From positions 1-64,000 of the forward strand of contig JAQGGT010000004.1 in the NCBI GenBank assembly GCA_028289245.1: DNA of 64,000 nt. Reading direction: 5' to 3'. This DNA is from Candidatus Saccharimonadota bacterium. GTDB taxonomy: Bacteria; Patescibacteriota; Saccharimonadia; Saccharimonadales; UBA4665. Below, one piece after another: positions 39,322 through 48,216 of the stretch. Every line of letters starts with the position of its first letter. Within the stretch, counting starts at the first letter, position 1. The notes beneath the pieces are model-generated. The model saw nothing but the letters and a program-made list of their open reading frames with translations, searched no databases and was not told where the DNA came from. The position numbers and the translations under genes are program-made.

Positions 39322-39726
39322 ATGCCGAAGATTGGTCGCCGTCGGATTGCCGCTGCGCTCGAAGAGCGCGTGGCTGCCGGTGTGCCGCTCAAGGAGTTAA
39401 GCCAGGAAATCGCCGCCTATCTCCTGGCCGAGCGCCGAACAGCCGAGCTCAACTCACTAATGCGTGACATTATGGAGTTGCGCGCCGAGCACGGCATTGT
39501 CGAGGTAACGGCCGTCACTGCCCATCCGCTTACTCCTGAGGCAACCAGCAATATCACCAAACAGGTTAAGGTGAGCATGCCCCAGGCTAAGCGAGTGATC
39601 GTCTCTGAAGAGCTCGATCAATCGGTAGTTGGTGGTGTAAAGTTAGAGTTTGCCAATCAACAGCTCGATTTGAGCGTCCGTAATACCCTGAATCGTTTCA
39701 AACAGTTAACCGCAAGAAAGGTCTAA
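39322..39726 (+). CDS. atpH: ATP synthase F1 subunit delta (short)
   Basis: A 134-residue delta subunit, shorter than the usual 170-180. The C-terminal part (VTAVTAHPLTPEATSNITKQ, later VGGVKLEFANQQLDLSVRNTLNRFKQL) is clear; the N-terminal six-helix bundle that binds alpha appears reduced. The ATG directly follows the atpF stop with no spacer. It links F1 to the peripheral stalk. Confidence 0.9.
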   Translation: MPKIGRRRIAAALEERVAAGVPLKELSQEIAAYLLAERRTAELNSLMRDIMELRAEHGIVEVTAVTAHPLTPEATSNITKQVKVSMPQAKRVIVSEELDQSVVGGVKLEFANQQLDLSVRNTLNRFKQLTARKV

Positions 39727-39728
39727 GC

Positions 39729-41267
39729 ATGGCTGAAGTATCAATAAAAGAATTATCAGACGACGTCCGCGCAGCCATTGCTGAGCTCAAGTCTCGCCCC
39801 GAACTCGAAGATGTCGGTGTGGTCACCCGTATCGGTGATGGTATCGCCTGGGTCTATGGTCTCTCTAATGCTGGTTACAGCGAAATGTTGGAGATCGACG
39901 CCATTGATGGCTCAAAGGTCACGGCCTTTGCCCTCAACCTTGGTGAAGACGAGATTGGCGCCGTTTTGCTCGGTTCTGACCTGCAGGTTAAAGCCGGCGC
40001 CAGCGTTCGCTTGAGTGGAAAAGTTCTCGAAGTACCGGTTGGTCCAGAGTTGATTGGCCGCGTTGTCGACCCGCTCGGTAACCCAATTGATGGCGGCCCG
40101 GCCATCAAAACCAAGCAGAGCTACCGCGTGGAGCGCCCGGCGCCCGGCGTGCTCGACCGTAAATCGGTCCACGAACCTTTAATGACTGGCCTGATCGCCA
40201 TCGACGCCACCGTACCGATCGGCCGTGGCCAGCGTGAGCTGATCATTGGCGACCGCCAGACCGGTAAAACGGCCATTGCGGTCGATACCATGGTCAACCA
40301 GTACCGCCAGAAGTCCGGCATCATCAACGTCTACGTGGCCATTGGCCAAAAGTCGTCGAAGGTTGCCGCCCTGCAGGAGCGCCTGAAGCGCGAAGGTGTC
40401 ATGGAGCAGACTATCATTGTTGCCACCAGCCCAGCTGACCCGGCTGCCATGCTCTACCTGGCGCCCTACACCGGCTCAGCTATCGGTGAGTATTTCCGCG
40501 ATAATTCCCAGCACGCCTTGATCATCTACGATGACCTCACCAAGCACGCTGCCGCCTACCGCCAAATGTCCCTACTGCTGCGCCGCCCACCGGGCCGCGA
40601 AGCCTATCCCGGTGACGTCTTTTACCTGCACTCTCGTTTGCTGGAGCGAGCCGCTAAGCTTTCCGACGCCCTCGGTGGCGGTTCTTTGACGGCTCTGCCA
40701 ATCATCGAAACCCAAGCCGGCGATATTGCTGGTTACATCCCGACCAACGTCATTTCCATCACCGATGGCCAGATCTTCCTGGAGACCAGCCTGTTCTACC
40801 AGGGTATCCGCCCGGCTATTTCGGTTGGTACCTCTGTTTCTCGTGTTGGTGGTTCCGCCCAGACCAAGGCCATCAAGGCCGTCGGTGGCGGCCTCAAGCT
40901 CGGCCTGGCCCAGTTCCGTGAACTGGCGGCCTTCGCCCAGTTCTCAACCGATATGGACGCCGACACCCGCCAGACTATTGAGCGCGGACAGCGCATGACC
41001 GAACTACTCAAGCAGCCCCAATACAGCCCGTATGCTATCTGGGAAATGTATTCTTTGCTCTACGCCGCCACCAATGGTGCCTTCGACAGCGTGCCCGTCG
41101 AGAAGATCGGCACCGCTTCAGAGGCATTGCTGCGCGAGCTCAAAGCCAAGCATGGCAAAGTCACCGATGCCGTTAACACCGGCGACAAGCCCACTGATGC
41201 CCAGAATGAAACTATCCTCAAAGTCGCCACTAGTGTAGCGAGTAGCTACGAGGCCAAGGAAAAATAG
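39729..41267 (+). CDS. atpA: ATP synthase F1 subunit alpha
   Basis: A 512-residue alpha subunit. Walker A GDRQTGKT lies at 174-181, followed by VYVAIGQKSSKVA; LIIYDDLTKHAAAYRQMSLLLRRPPGREAYPGDVFYLHSRLLERAA is the usual nucleotide-site region with the arginine finger in VSRVGG. Regulatory, non-catalytic nucleotide site of F1. It starts 2 nt after atpH. Confidence 0.98.
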   Translation: MAEVSIKELSDDVRAAIAELKSRPELEDVGVVTRIGDGIAWVYGLSNAGYSEMLEIDAIDGSKVTAFALNLGEDEIGAVLLGSDLQVKAGASVRLSGKVLEVPVGPELIGRVVDPLGNPIDGGPAIKTKQSYRVERPAPGVLDRKSVHEPLMTGLIAIDATVPIGRGQRELIIGDRQTGKTAIAVDTMVNQYRQKSGIINVYVAIGQKSSKVAALQERLKREGVMEQTIIVATSPADPAAMLYLAPYTGSAIGEYFRDNSQHALIIYDDLTKHAAAYRQMSLLLRRPPGREAYPGDVFYLHSRLLERAAKLSDALGGGSLTALPIIETQAGDIAGYIPTNVISITDGQIFLETSLFYQGIRPAISVGTSVSRVGGSAQTKAIKAVGGGLKLGLAQFRELAAFAQFSTDMDADTRQTIERGQRMTELLKQPQYSPYAIWEMYSLLYAATNGAFDSVPVEKIGTASEALLRELKAKHGKVTDAVNTGDKPTDAQNETILKVATSVASSYEAKEK

Positions 41268-41270
41268 CCC

Positions 41271-42140
41271 ATGGCCAGCACGCTCGCATTAAAGCAACGC
41301 ATTAAGTCTGTTAAGGGTACCCGGCAGATTACTAAAGCAATGCAGTTGGTTTCGGCCAGCAAGATGCGCCGTGCGCAAGACTACGCCTTTCGTTCCCGCC
41401 CCTACCGCGATGCCGCCTACGGCCTGCTAGCGCGCCTGAACTCGGTCCGCGAAGTCGCCGATTTACCCCTCTACAAGCAACGCCCCGTCAAGACCCGGCT
41501 GTACGTCGTCATCACTAGCAATAGTGGCCTGGCCGGCGCCTACAATGCCAATGTCCTGAAGCTGCTCACCAAAGCCCTGCGCGAAGACGACAAAGCTAAG
41601 ATCAATAGCCACGTCATCGCTATTGGCAACAAGGGCGCTCAGTTTGTACGCCGGCTCGATGACGTTGAGCTGCTATCGGTCTACCCGGCATTGGGCGACC
41701 ACCCGAGTGCCAACGACATTCGTCCGGTACTTAACGACATCGTAGCCAAGTATGCCGACAGCGAAGTCGACGAAGTCCAGCTGATCTACACCATGTTTAA
41801 ATCGCAGCTGGCGCAGCAAGCTACCTCGGTGGCACTGTTGCCGGCTAGCACCGACGGTATCGAAAAACTCGATGGTCCGGTCCTGACCGAGTTTGAGCCG
41901 GACCTCGAAACCGTCGTCGCGCAGATTACCACCCGCCTAATCGAAGCCCAGGTCTGGCAAGCCGTGCTCGAGAGCCAAGCCAGCGAGCACTCCATGCGCA
42001 TGATCGCCATGAAGAACGCCACCGACAACGCCAAAGATTTGATTGATGACTACACGCTTGAGCTGAACACTGCCCGTCAGGCCGCCATCACCCAAGAACT
42101 CGCCGAAATCACCGGCGGCGCGGAGGCCCTCAATGGGTAA
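41271..42140 (+). CDS. atpG: ATP synthase F1 subunit gamma
   Basis: A 289-residue gamma subunit. The N-terminal helix LKQRIKSVKGTRQITKAMQLVSASKMRRAQ and the C-terminal SEHSMRMIAMKNATDNAKDLIDD...RQAAITQELAEI helices form the rotating coiled coil; the Rossmann-like middle has SNSGLAGAYN. Normal length. It starts 3 nt after atpA and its end overlaps the next small gene by 8 nt. Confidence 0.97.
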   Translation: MASTLALKQRIKSVKGTRQITKAMQLVSASKMRRAQDYAFRSRPYRDAAYGLLARLNSVREVADLPLYKQRPVKTRLYVVITSNSGLAGAYNANVLKLLTKALREDDKAKINSHVIAIGNKGAQFVRRLDDVELLSVYPALGDHPSANDIRPVLNDIVAKYADSEVDEVQLIYTMFKSQLAQQATSVALLPASTDGIEKLDGPVLTEFEPDLETVVAQITTRLIEAQVWQAVLESQASEHSMRMIAMKNATDNAKDLIDDYTLELNTARQAAITQELAEITGGAEALNG

Positions 42141-42428
42141 GCTCGAACAAGAACCAAAACTTGCCAACCCGCGACGCAGCAAAGCGCTACTATTCAGAGT
42201 CGGCGAGGTCTTAAGTACCGGTGGCTTAAGTATGATTATCCAGCCAGTGGTTCCGGAAAGTTCGGTTGCGCCGGTTGCCGACCAGGCGGCTGCAGTGGCG
42301 GCCGAAACACTTGAAGAGCTTGGTTATGACGTACAGCGTCCATACTATACACACCACGATGTTGCCCGTGCCGCGCAACGCGCCGCCGAGATCGCCCTGG
42401 CTAGTACCCAGTCGGAAGGAGCAATCTA

Positions 42429-42429
<1 letters not shown>
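42133..42429 (+). CDS. Unknown small protein x between atpG and atpD
   Basis: A 98-residue soluble protein with no family I recognise. It has a basic start, the core VGEVLSTGGLSMIIQPVVPE, a Val/Ala-rich middle and a terminal helix DVARAAQRAAEIALASTQSEG. It overlaps atpG by 8 nt and the next gene by 1 nt. The next gene's product has a GGLSLLLEP core and a similar terminal helix, so the two look like tandem paralogues. Standard atp operons have nothing here. A regulatory or assembly role in F1 is possible but unproven. Confidence 0.75.
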
Positions 42430-44164
<1,735 letters not shown>

Positions 44165-44169
44165 GACCA

Positions 44170-44595
44170 ATGATTCACTTCCAGCTCATCAGTTTAAGCG
44201 GCATTAAGTTCGATGGTGACGTCTACGAAGTCGTGGTGCCAACGTCGAGTGGCCAGATCGGTGTGCTCAGCCACCACATGAACTTGATTAGTGTGGCCGT
44301 CCCGGGCGCAATTGCGGTCCGCGAGGCGAGTAACACACCGGATTCGCAGCTGGAGTACTTCGCCATTAACGGCGGCGCCGTCGAGATTACTGATGGCCTG
44401 CTTAAAGTATTAGTCGATGATGCCGACCACGCCGATGACATCAACGAAGAAGAAGCCCGTAAGGCCATTGAGCGGGCCGAAAAGATGAAGGCCGAGGCCA
44501 AAGATTCGATTAGCCTGGAACATGCGCAAAACTTAGTTGACCGGCACACGGTACGCCTGCAAGTCGCCGGACTCAAACGCCGTAATAAACGATAG
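44170..44595 (+). CDS. atpC: ATP synthase F1 subunit epsilon
   Basis: A 141-residue epsilon subunit: N-terminal beta barrel (FQLISLSGIKFDGDVYEVVVPTSSGQIGVLSHHMNLIS) and a two-helix C-terminal domain that can inhibit ATP hydrolysis. The family usually has EGE(F/M)GVLPGH; here the match is SGQIGVLSHH. It starts 5 nt after atpD. Confidence 0.95.
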   Translation: MIHFQLISLSGIKFDGDVYEVVVPTSSGQIGVLSHHMNLISVAVPGAIAVREASNTPDSQLEYFAINGGAVEITDGLLKVLVDDADHADDINEEEARKAIERAEKMKAEAKDSISLEHAQNLVDRHTVRLQVAGLKRRNKR

Positions 44596-44597
44596 CT

Positions 44598-44951
44598 ATG
44601 CCTGATTCACCATACTCCTCAAACACCGGCGACATGCAGCCGGTGCCGATCGCGCATGAGACGAAACTCATGATGGAGCAGTCATTACGTGCCCAAAATC
44701 GACCTGCCGACAGCGGACCAATCCAGGATGTCTTATCGCCGCTGCTCATGCAGCTGGACTCCGACGAGCCGGTAGTATTGTATTATCAGATTGAACAGTC
44801 GCTGACGGCTGCATCAATGCGTGCCGAAGTCGGCTATGGCAGCGACTGGTTACTTCGCAAACGAGCCCGCGAAGCCGAAATACAGACCCGAAGAATTCAT
44901 GCCCGCACTACGGTCACCGGCCTTGTCCGAAAATTCCTACGCGCCTCTTAG
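44598..44951 (+). CDS. Unknown protein z at the end of the atp operon
   Basis: A 117-residue soluble protein starting 2 nt after atpC, so co-transcribed. An unstructured polar start (1-35) is followed by helices; the basic C-terminus (RKRAREAEIQTRRIHARTTV) is striking. No family recognised. It ends convergent with mscL, overlapping by 4 nt. No terminator is visible between them. Confidence 0.6.
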   Translation: MPDSPYSSNTGDMQPVPIAHETKLMMEQSLRAQNRPADSGPIQDVLSPLLMQLDSDEPVVLYYQIEQSLTAASMRAEVGYGSDWLLRKRAREAEIQTRRIHARTTVTGLVRKFLRAS

Positions 44952-45364
44952 CTTGTGACGGGCGAAATCTTAGCAGTACAGAAAGCGCAGCGGCTGGCTT
45001 GTTTGGGTACTTCGCTAAAGCACTCCGGGCATTTGCGGGTGGCCGGCTCTGGGGTGGTCTTAGTGCGGGCCGCCCGGGACATTAATTTGTTGACCGGCTG
45101 AACAACAAAGAAGAAAATCACGCTCGCAATAATGAGGAATGATACAACGGCATTAATAAAGTCGCCGTATAAAAACGCACTGCCGTTGATTTTAAAGACT
45201 AGCTTTGAAAAATCCGGTTGGCCACCAACGGCAGCAATAATTGGCGTAATGATGTCTCTTACCAGGGCGGTCACGATACCGCTAAAAGCACCACCGACAA
45301 CGACGGCCACGGCTAGGTCAACGGTATTGCCCCGTAAGATGAATTTCTTAAAATCTCGAAACAC
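44948..45364 (-). CDS. mscL: Large-conductance mechanosensitive channel MscL
   Basis: A 138-residue MscL starting at GTG (45364), with AGGAG 6 nt upstream; a longer frame begins upstream but the FRDFKKFILRGNTVDLAVAVVVGGAFSGIV start is canonical. Two membrane helices (about 15-40 and 68-95) are followed by a C-terminal zinc-ribbon-like CPEC...CAFC unit, a common addition in Actinobacteria and CPR. It opens under membrane tension to release solutes. Confidence 0.95.
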   Translation of the reverse strand: MFRDFKKFILRGNTVDLAVAVVVGGAFSGIVTALVRDIITPIIAAVGGQPDFSKLVFKINGSAFLYGDFINAVVSFLIIASVIFFFVVQPVNKLMSRAARTKTTPEPATRKCPECFSEVPKQASRCAFCTAKISPVTS

Positions 45365-45422
45365 AGGAGCTCCTTTATGCGTTTTACTACAGCTATCATA
45401 GCAAAACACGGGCCGGCAGCAA

Positions 45423-45725
45423 TTAGGAAGCTTCGGGGATGGCCTCTGCAAGGCCATAGAGCGTATCTAGGGCGTTTACATCGCGCTGGCGCATCATGAG
45501 TGCTATCACGCCAAGTGACATCTCCATAGCTCGTTCACGTTGTTCGAGGTCAGGAAAGTTCTTGGTGGCGACTCGTCGTAACCAAAGCATGAGTTCGTCA
45601 TTTTCGTGGAGCAGGCGGCGTTCCGTATAATCGAGATCGGGCGGTCGGGCCTCAAAATGACGCAGTGTGTCAGTGGTAATTAGTGCGAGGGCTGGAGTTT
45701 GGTCGGGGCTAGCAGCGGTGGACAT
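45423..45725 (-). CDS. Hypothetical helical protein
   Basis: A 100-residue helical, acidic protein with AGGAG about 7 nt before the ATG. It contains DLDYTERRLLHENDELMLW and ERAMEMSLGVIALMMRQRD stretches. No family recognised. It stands alone between mscL and the carbonic-anhydrase-like gene. Confidence 0.6.
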   Translation of the reverse strand: MSTAASPDQTPALALITTDTLRHFEARPPDLDYTERRLLHENDELMLWLRRVATKNFPDLEQRERAMEMSLGVIALMMRQRDVNALDTLYGLAEAIPEAS

Positions 45726-45867
45726 GATATCTCCTGTCTTATGGTTAGTCTAGCAGATTGCAATCTAGTTTGACTGAGAGTAAAATCACCTGAGTAAAGT
45801 GATAAATATCGCAATTGATCGCTCGGTCGTGCGTAAAATAGGAGCCATTATACATAAAGGAGAAATT

Positions 45868-46773
45868 ATGCCAGATGTTATTGAATTGCCACGTTTAGAA
45901 ATTGGTATTGGTGGGATTGATCCTGATGCTCGTTTAGTAAATGGTGAAATTACCCAGGATGGACTTGATCGCTTTACTGCGGCGCTGCAAACGCCCGAAT
46001 TTTATGATCGCATTGCCCACTGGCAAGTTCCGAAAGTCTGCGTCGATGGCCGCACGCTGTCGGCTGATGGCAGTGCTGCTGCCGGTGGTACTACAAGTGT
46101 AGTTATGAGCGATGCCCTGACGCACGACACCTACCGCAAACAAGGCGAAACGGTCGTTGAGCACGCCGAGCGGATTTTTATGCAGCTTAAAGCGCTCGGA
46201 TTTGCAATTGGTGGCCATGACGATGACCATGCACACGGACCCAACTGCGGCTGCGGCGCCCAAGATAAACTTGCTGCTATTTATGACTTTATTGCCAAAG
46301 ATGGCGATGACATCCGCGCTACGTTGCAAAGCCTGAGCCGTACTGCCGACAACCAGTCGCTCGGTATAGTAGTTCCCGACAGCACGCACCAACTTATTAT
46401 TGGCAAAGCCGAAAGTAAGCTCAACGAAAACTATGTTCGTCCTGGTGCTGAAATTCGCGAAGTTATGGTTGCTGTTGCCGGTGAAGACAGTATCGAACAC
46501 CTCAAAGACGCGCATACCGAAGTTGCCTTAATTATTGACACTCGCGGACCCGACGAAAACGACACCCTAGCGGTACTTAATAAAGAGCGCTTACTGGCTG
46601 CGTTTGGTCCGGCATACAAAGCCTTCTACGTTAACACGACAGCCTTAAAAGCCAGTGCCGATATGTTATCGAAGTCAGCCGAAGAGGCAAACGAAAAGTT
46701 TACTGGTTCGTTGTACTACAACACGGCTACTGCCTGCGTACTGTCGAAAAACGTGCGCGTGATTGTTTTGTAA
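45868..46773 (+). CDS. Cadmium-type (zeta) carbonic anhydrase-like protein
   Basis: A 301-residue protein. AAAGGAG lies about 6 nt before the ATG at 45868. The combination C58-V-D-G-R, a following GG, then GGHDDDHAHGPNCGCGAQDKL (H117, H121, C127 and C129) matches the Cys-His-Cys metal site layout of the diatom CDCA/zeta family and resembles the CxDxR and HxxC motifs of beta carbonic anhydrases. It would interconvert CO2 and bicarbonate if active. The rest of the protein is not recognisable, so activity is inferred. The aquaporin gene follows. Confidence 0.55.
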   Translation: MPDVIELPRLEIGIGGIDPDARLVNGEITQDGLDRFTAALQTPEFYDRIAHWQVPKVCVDGRTLSADGSAAAGGTTSVVMSDALTHDTYRKQGETVVEHAERIFMQLKALGFAIGGHDDDHAHGPNCGCGAQDKLAAIYDFIAKDGDDIRATLQSLSRTADNQSLGIVVPDSTHQLIIGKAESKLNENYVRPGAEIREVMVAVAGEDSIEHLKDAHTEVALIIDTRGPDENDTLAVLNKERLLAAFGPAYKAFYVNTTALKASADMLSKSAEEANEKFTGSLYYNTATACVLSKNVRVIVL

Positions 46774-46862
46774 ATCTGCATAAACTAATACAGGCGTAAA
46801 CACTTTACAATTACGCAAATTAAAGGTACGCTTTAGTCATTAATTAAGTGGAGGTTCCAATA

Positions 46863-47726
46863 ATGTTTGGAAGACAGAGAATTGCCGCCTTAGTGGCTGA
46901 GTTTCTTGGTACTGGTGCCCTTACGCTCGTCATCATTAGCGTGCAGCGTTCAACAATTGGTGTGCCGTTTTTCGTCGCACTCGGCGCGGGTTTAACCGTG
47001 GCCTTAATGACCTTTTTGTTTGGTCATGTTTCCGGCGCACACTTAAACCCTGCACTGACGATCGGTATGTGGACCGCCCGCAAAATCACCACCGGTAAAG
47101 CCATCTTTTACGTTGGTTTCCAGCTGCTTGGTGCGTACGCTGCGTACCTGCTCTACACCTATTTTGTCGATAACAAATTAAGCAACATTGGCGGTCACTA
47201 CAGTAGCCGCGTCTTAACCGCTGAAGCAGTCGGCGCCTTAGTACTTGGCTTTGCCGCTGCCGCCGCTGTGTACCAACGCTTTAGCAATGCTACAACTGCT
47301 GCTATTAACGGCCTGGGCTACATGTTGGCTATCGTTGCTGCATCATCAGTTTCACTCGGCATCATCAACCCTGCCGTTGCCTTTGGTGCGCAAGCTTGGG
47401 TCTGGGGTACCTACGTACTTGGTCCAATCCTCGGTGCCGTTATTGCTATCAACGTCTATGGTCTGTTATTCGCAGATAGAGATGTGGTGATCGCTGGCGA
47501 AACCGCCGCCTTGGCCAGCGTCAGCATCAGCGAAACTACGATTGTTGAAGCACCTGCGAAGCCTACGCGCAGCACTCGTTCGACCGCGGCTCGCAAGCCA
47601 CGCGCTGCTGCCGGCACACGCTCACGTTCGACTACAACGCGCGTTGCTGCGAAGCCAGCTTCACGTAGCCGTAGCACGACTGCTCGCAAGTCTTCGACGA
47701 CTACCCGCCGCCGCAAGTCTAGCTAA
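46863..47726 (+). CDS. Aquaporin-family (MIP) channel with basic tail
   Basis: A 287-residue protein. GGAGG lies before the ATG at 46863. Six helices and two NPA boxes (SGAHLNPALT, 62-64; GIINPAVAFG, 169-171) define the MIP fold. The arginine that normally follows the second NPA and lines the selectivity filter is Val here. Residues about 226-287 are a Lys/Arg/Ser/Thr/Ala-rich tail like histone H1 or bacterial nucleoid proteins. The channel should pass water, small polyols or gases. A strong terminator follows. Confidence 0.9.
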   Translation: MFGRQRIAALVAEFLGTGALTLVIISVQRSTIGVPFFVALGAGLTVALMTFLFGHVSGAHLNPALTIGMWTARKITTGKAIFYVGFQLLGAYAAYLLYTYFVDNKLSNIGGHYSSRVLTAEAVGALVLGFAAAAAVYQRFSNATTAAINGLGYMLAIVAASSVSLGIINPAVAFGAQAWVWGTYVLGPILGAVIAINVYGLLFADRDVVIAGETAALASVSISETTIVEAPAKPTRSTRSTAARKPRAAAGTRSRSTTTRVAAKPASRSRSTTARKSSTTTRRRKSS

Positions 47727-47743
47727 CAGACGTACTTCTAATT

Positions 47744-47775
47744 AAAAAACGCCTGCATTACGCAGGCGTTTTTTT
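47744..47775. terminator. Bidirectional terminator
   Basis: ACGCCTGC/GCAGGCGT stem flanked by AAAAAA and TTTTTTT. It separates the convergent aquaporin and HIT genes; the HIT stop codon lies in the T-run. Confidence 0.9.
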
Positions 47776-48169
47776 AGTGATTACTGTTGCCTGGTCCAAG
47801 GAGCACTTGCACAATACCGCCCCGAGGCGCCGGCACATCATTGAAGTGGCGTGGAATAAGATGCAGGTGGAGGTGGTGCACGGTGCGTCCAGCTGCTAGG
47901 CCGTCATTTACGCCAATAGTGAAGCCTTCCGGTTTATATTTTGCTGATATAACGTACTGAGCTGCTTTGGCCAGTCCGTAGACGGCGAGCACTTCGTCAT
48001 CGCTGAGTTGGAAGAATGATTCGACATGTCGGCGTGGAATAACTTCTGCATGGCCTTCGGCGGCAGGAAAGTTATCCCAGCGGGCGTAAGCTAAGTCGTT
48101 TTGGTCGATGATGTCGTGTATATCGCGGTCGTCGGGCGTACAAAAAATGCAGGTTTCATTATTATTCAT
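47774..48169 (-). CDS. HIT-family hydrolase
   Basis: A 131-residue histidine-triad protein. The triad is H99-L-H101-L-H103 in VHHLHLHLIPRH; the N-terminal C-x-x-C (CIFC) and PRRHVESFFQL are also typical. It should hydrolyse or transfer nucleotidyl groups, as Hint-type enzymes do. The ATG is preceded by TAGGCT-N6, so the message may be leaderless. Confidence 0.93.
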   Translation of the reverse strand: MNNNETCIFCTPDDRDIHDIIDQNDLAYARWDNFPAAEGHAEVIPRRHVESFFQLSDDEVLAVYGLAKAAQYVISAKYKPEGFTIGVNDGLAAGRTVHHLHLHLIPRHFNDVPAPRGGIVQVLLGPGNSNH

Positions 48170-48216
48170 ACGATTAGCCTATGCCAGCCCGATGCGAGAA
48201 GCAAGCATGAGCGATG

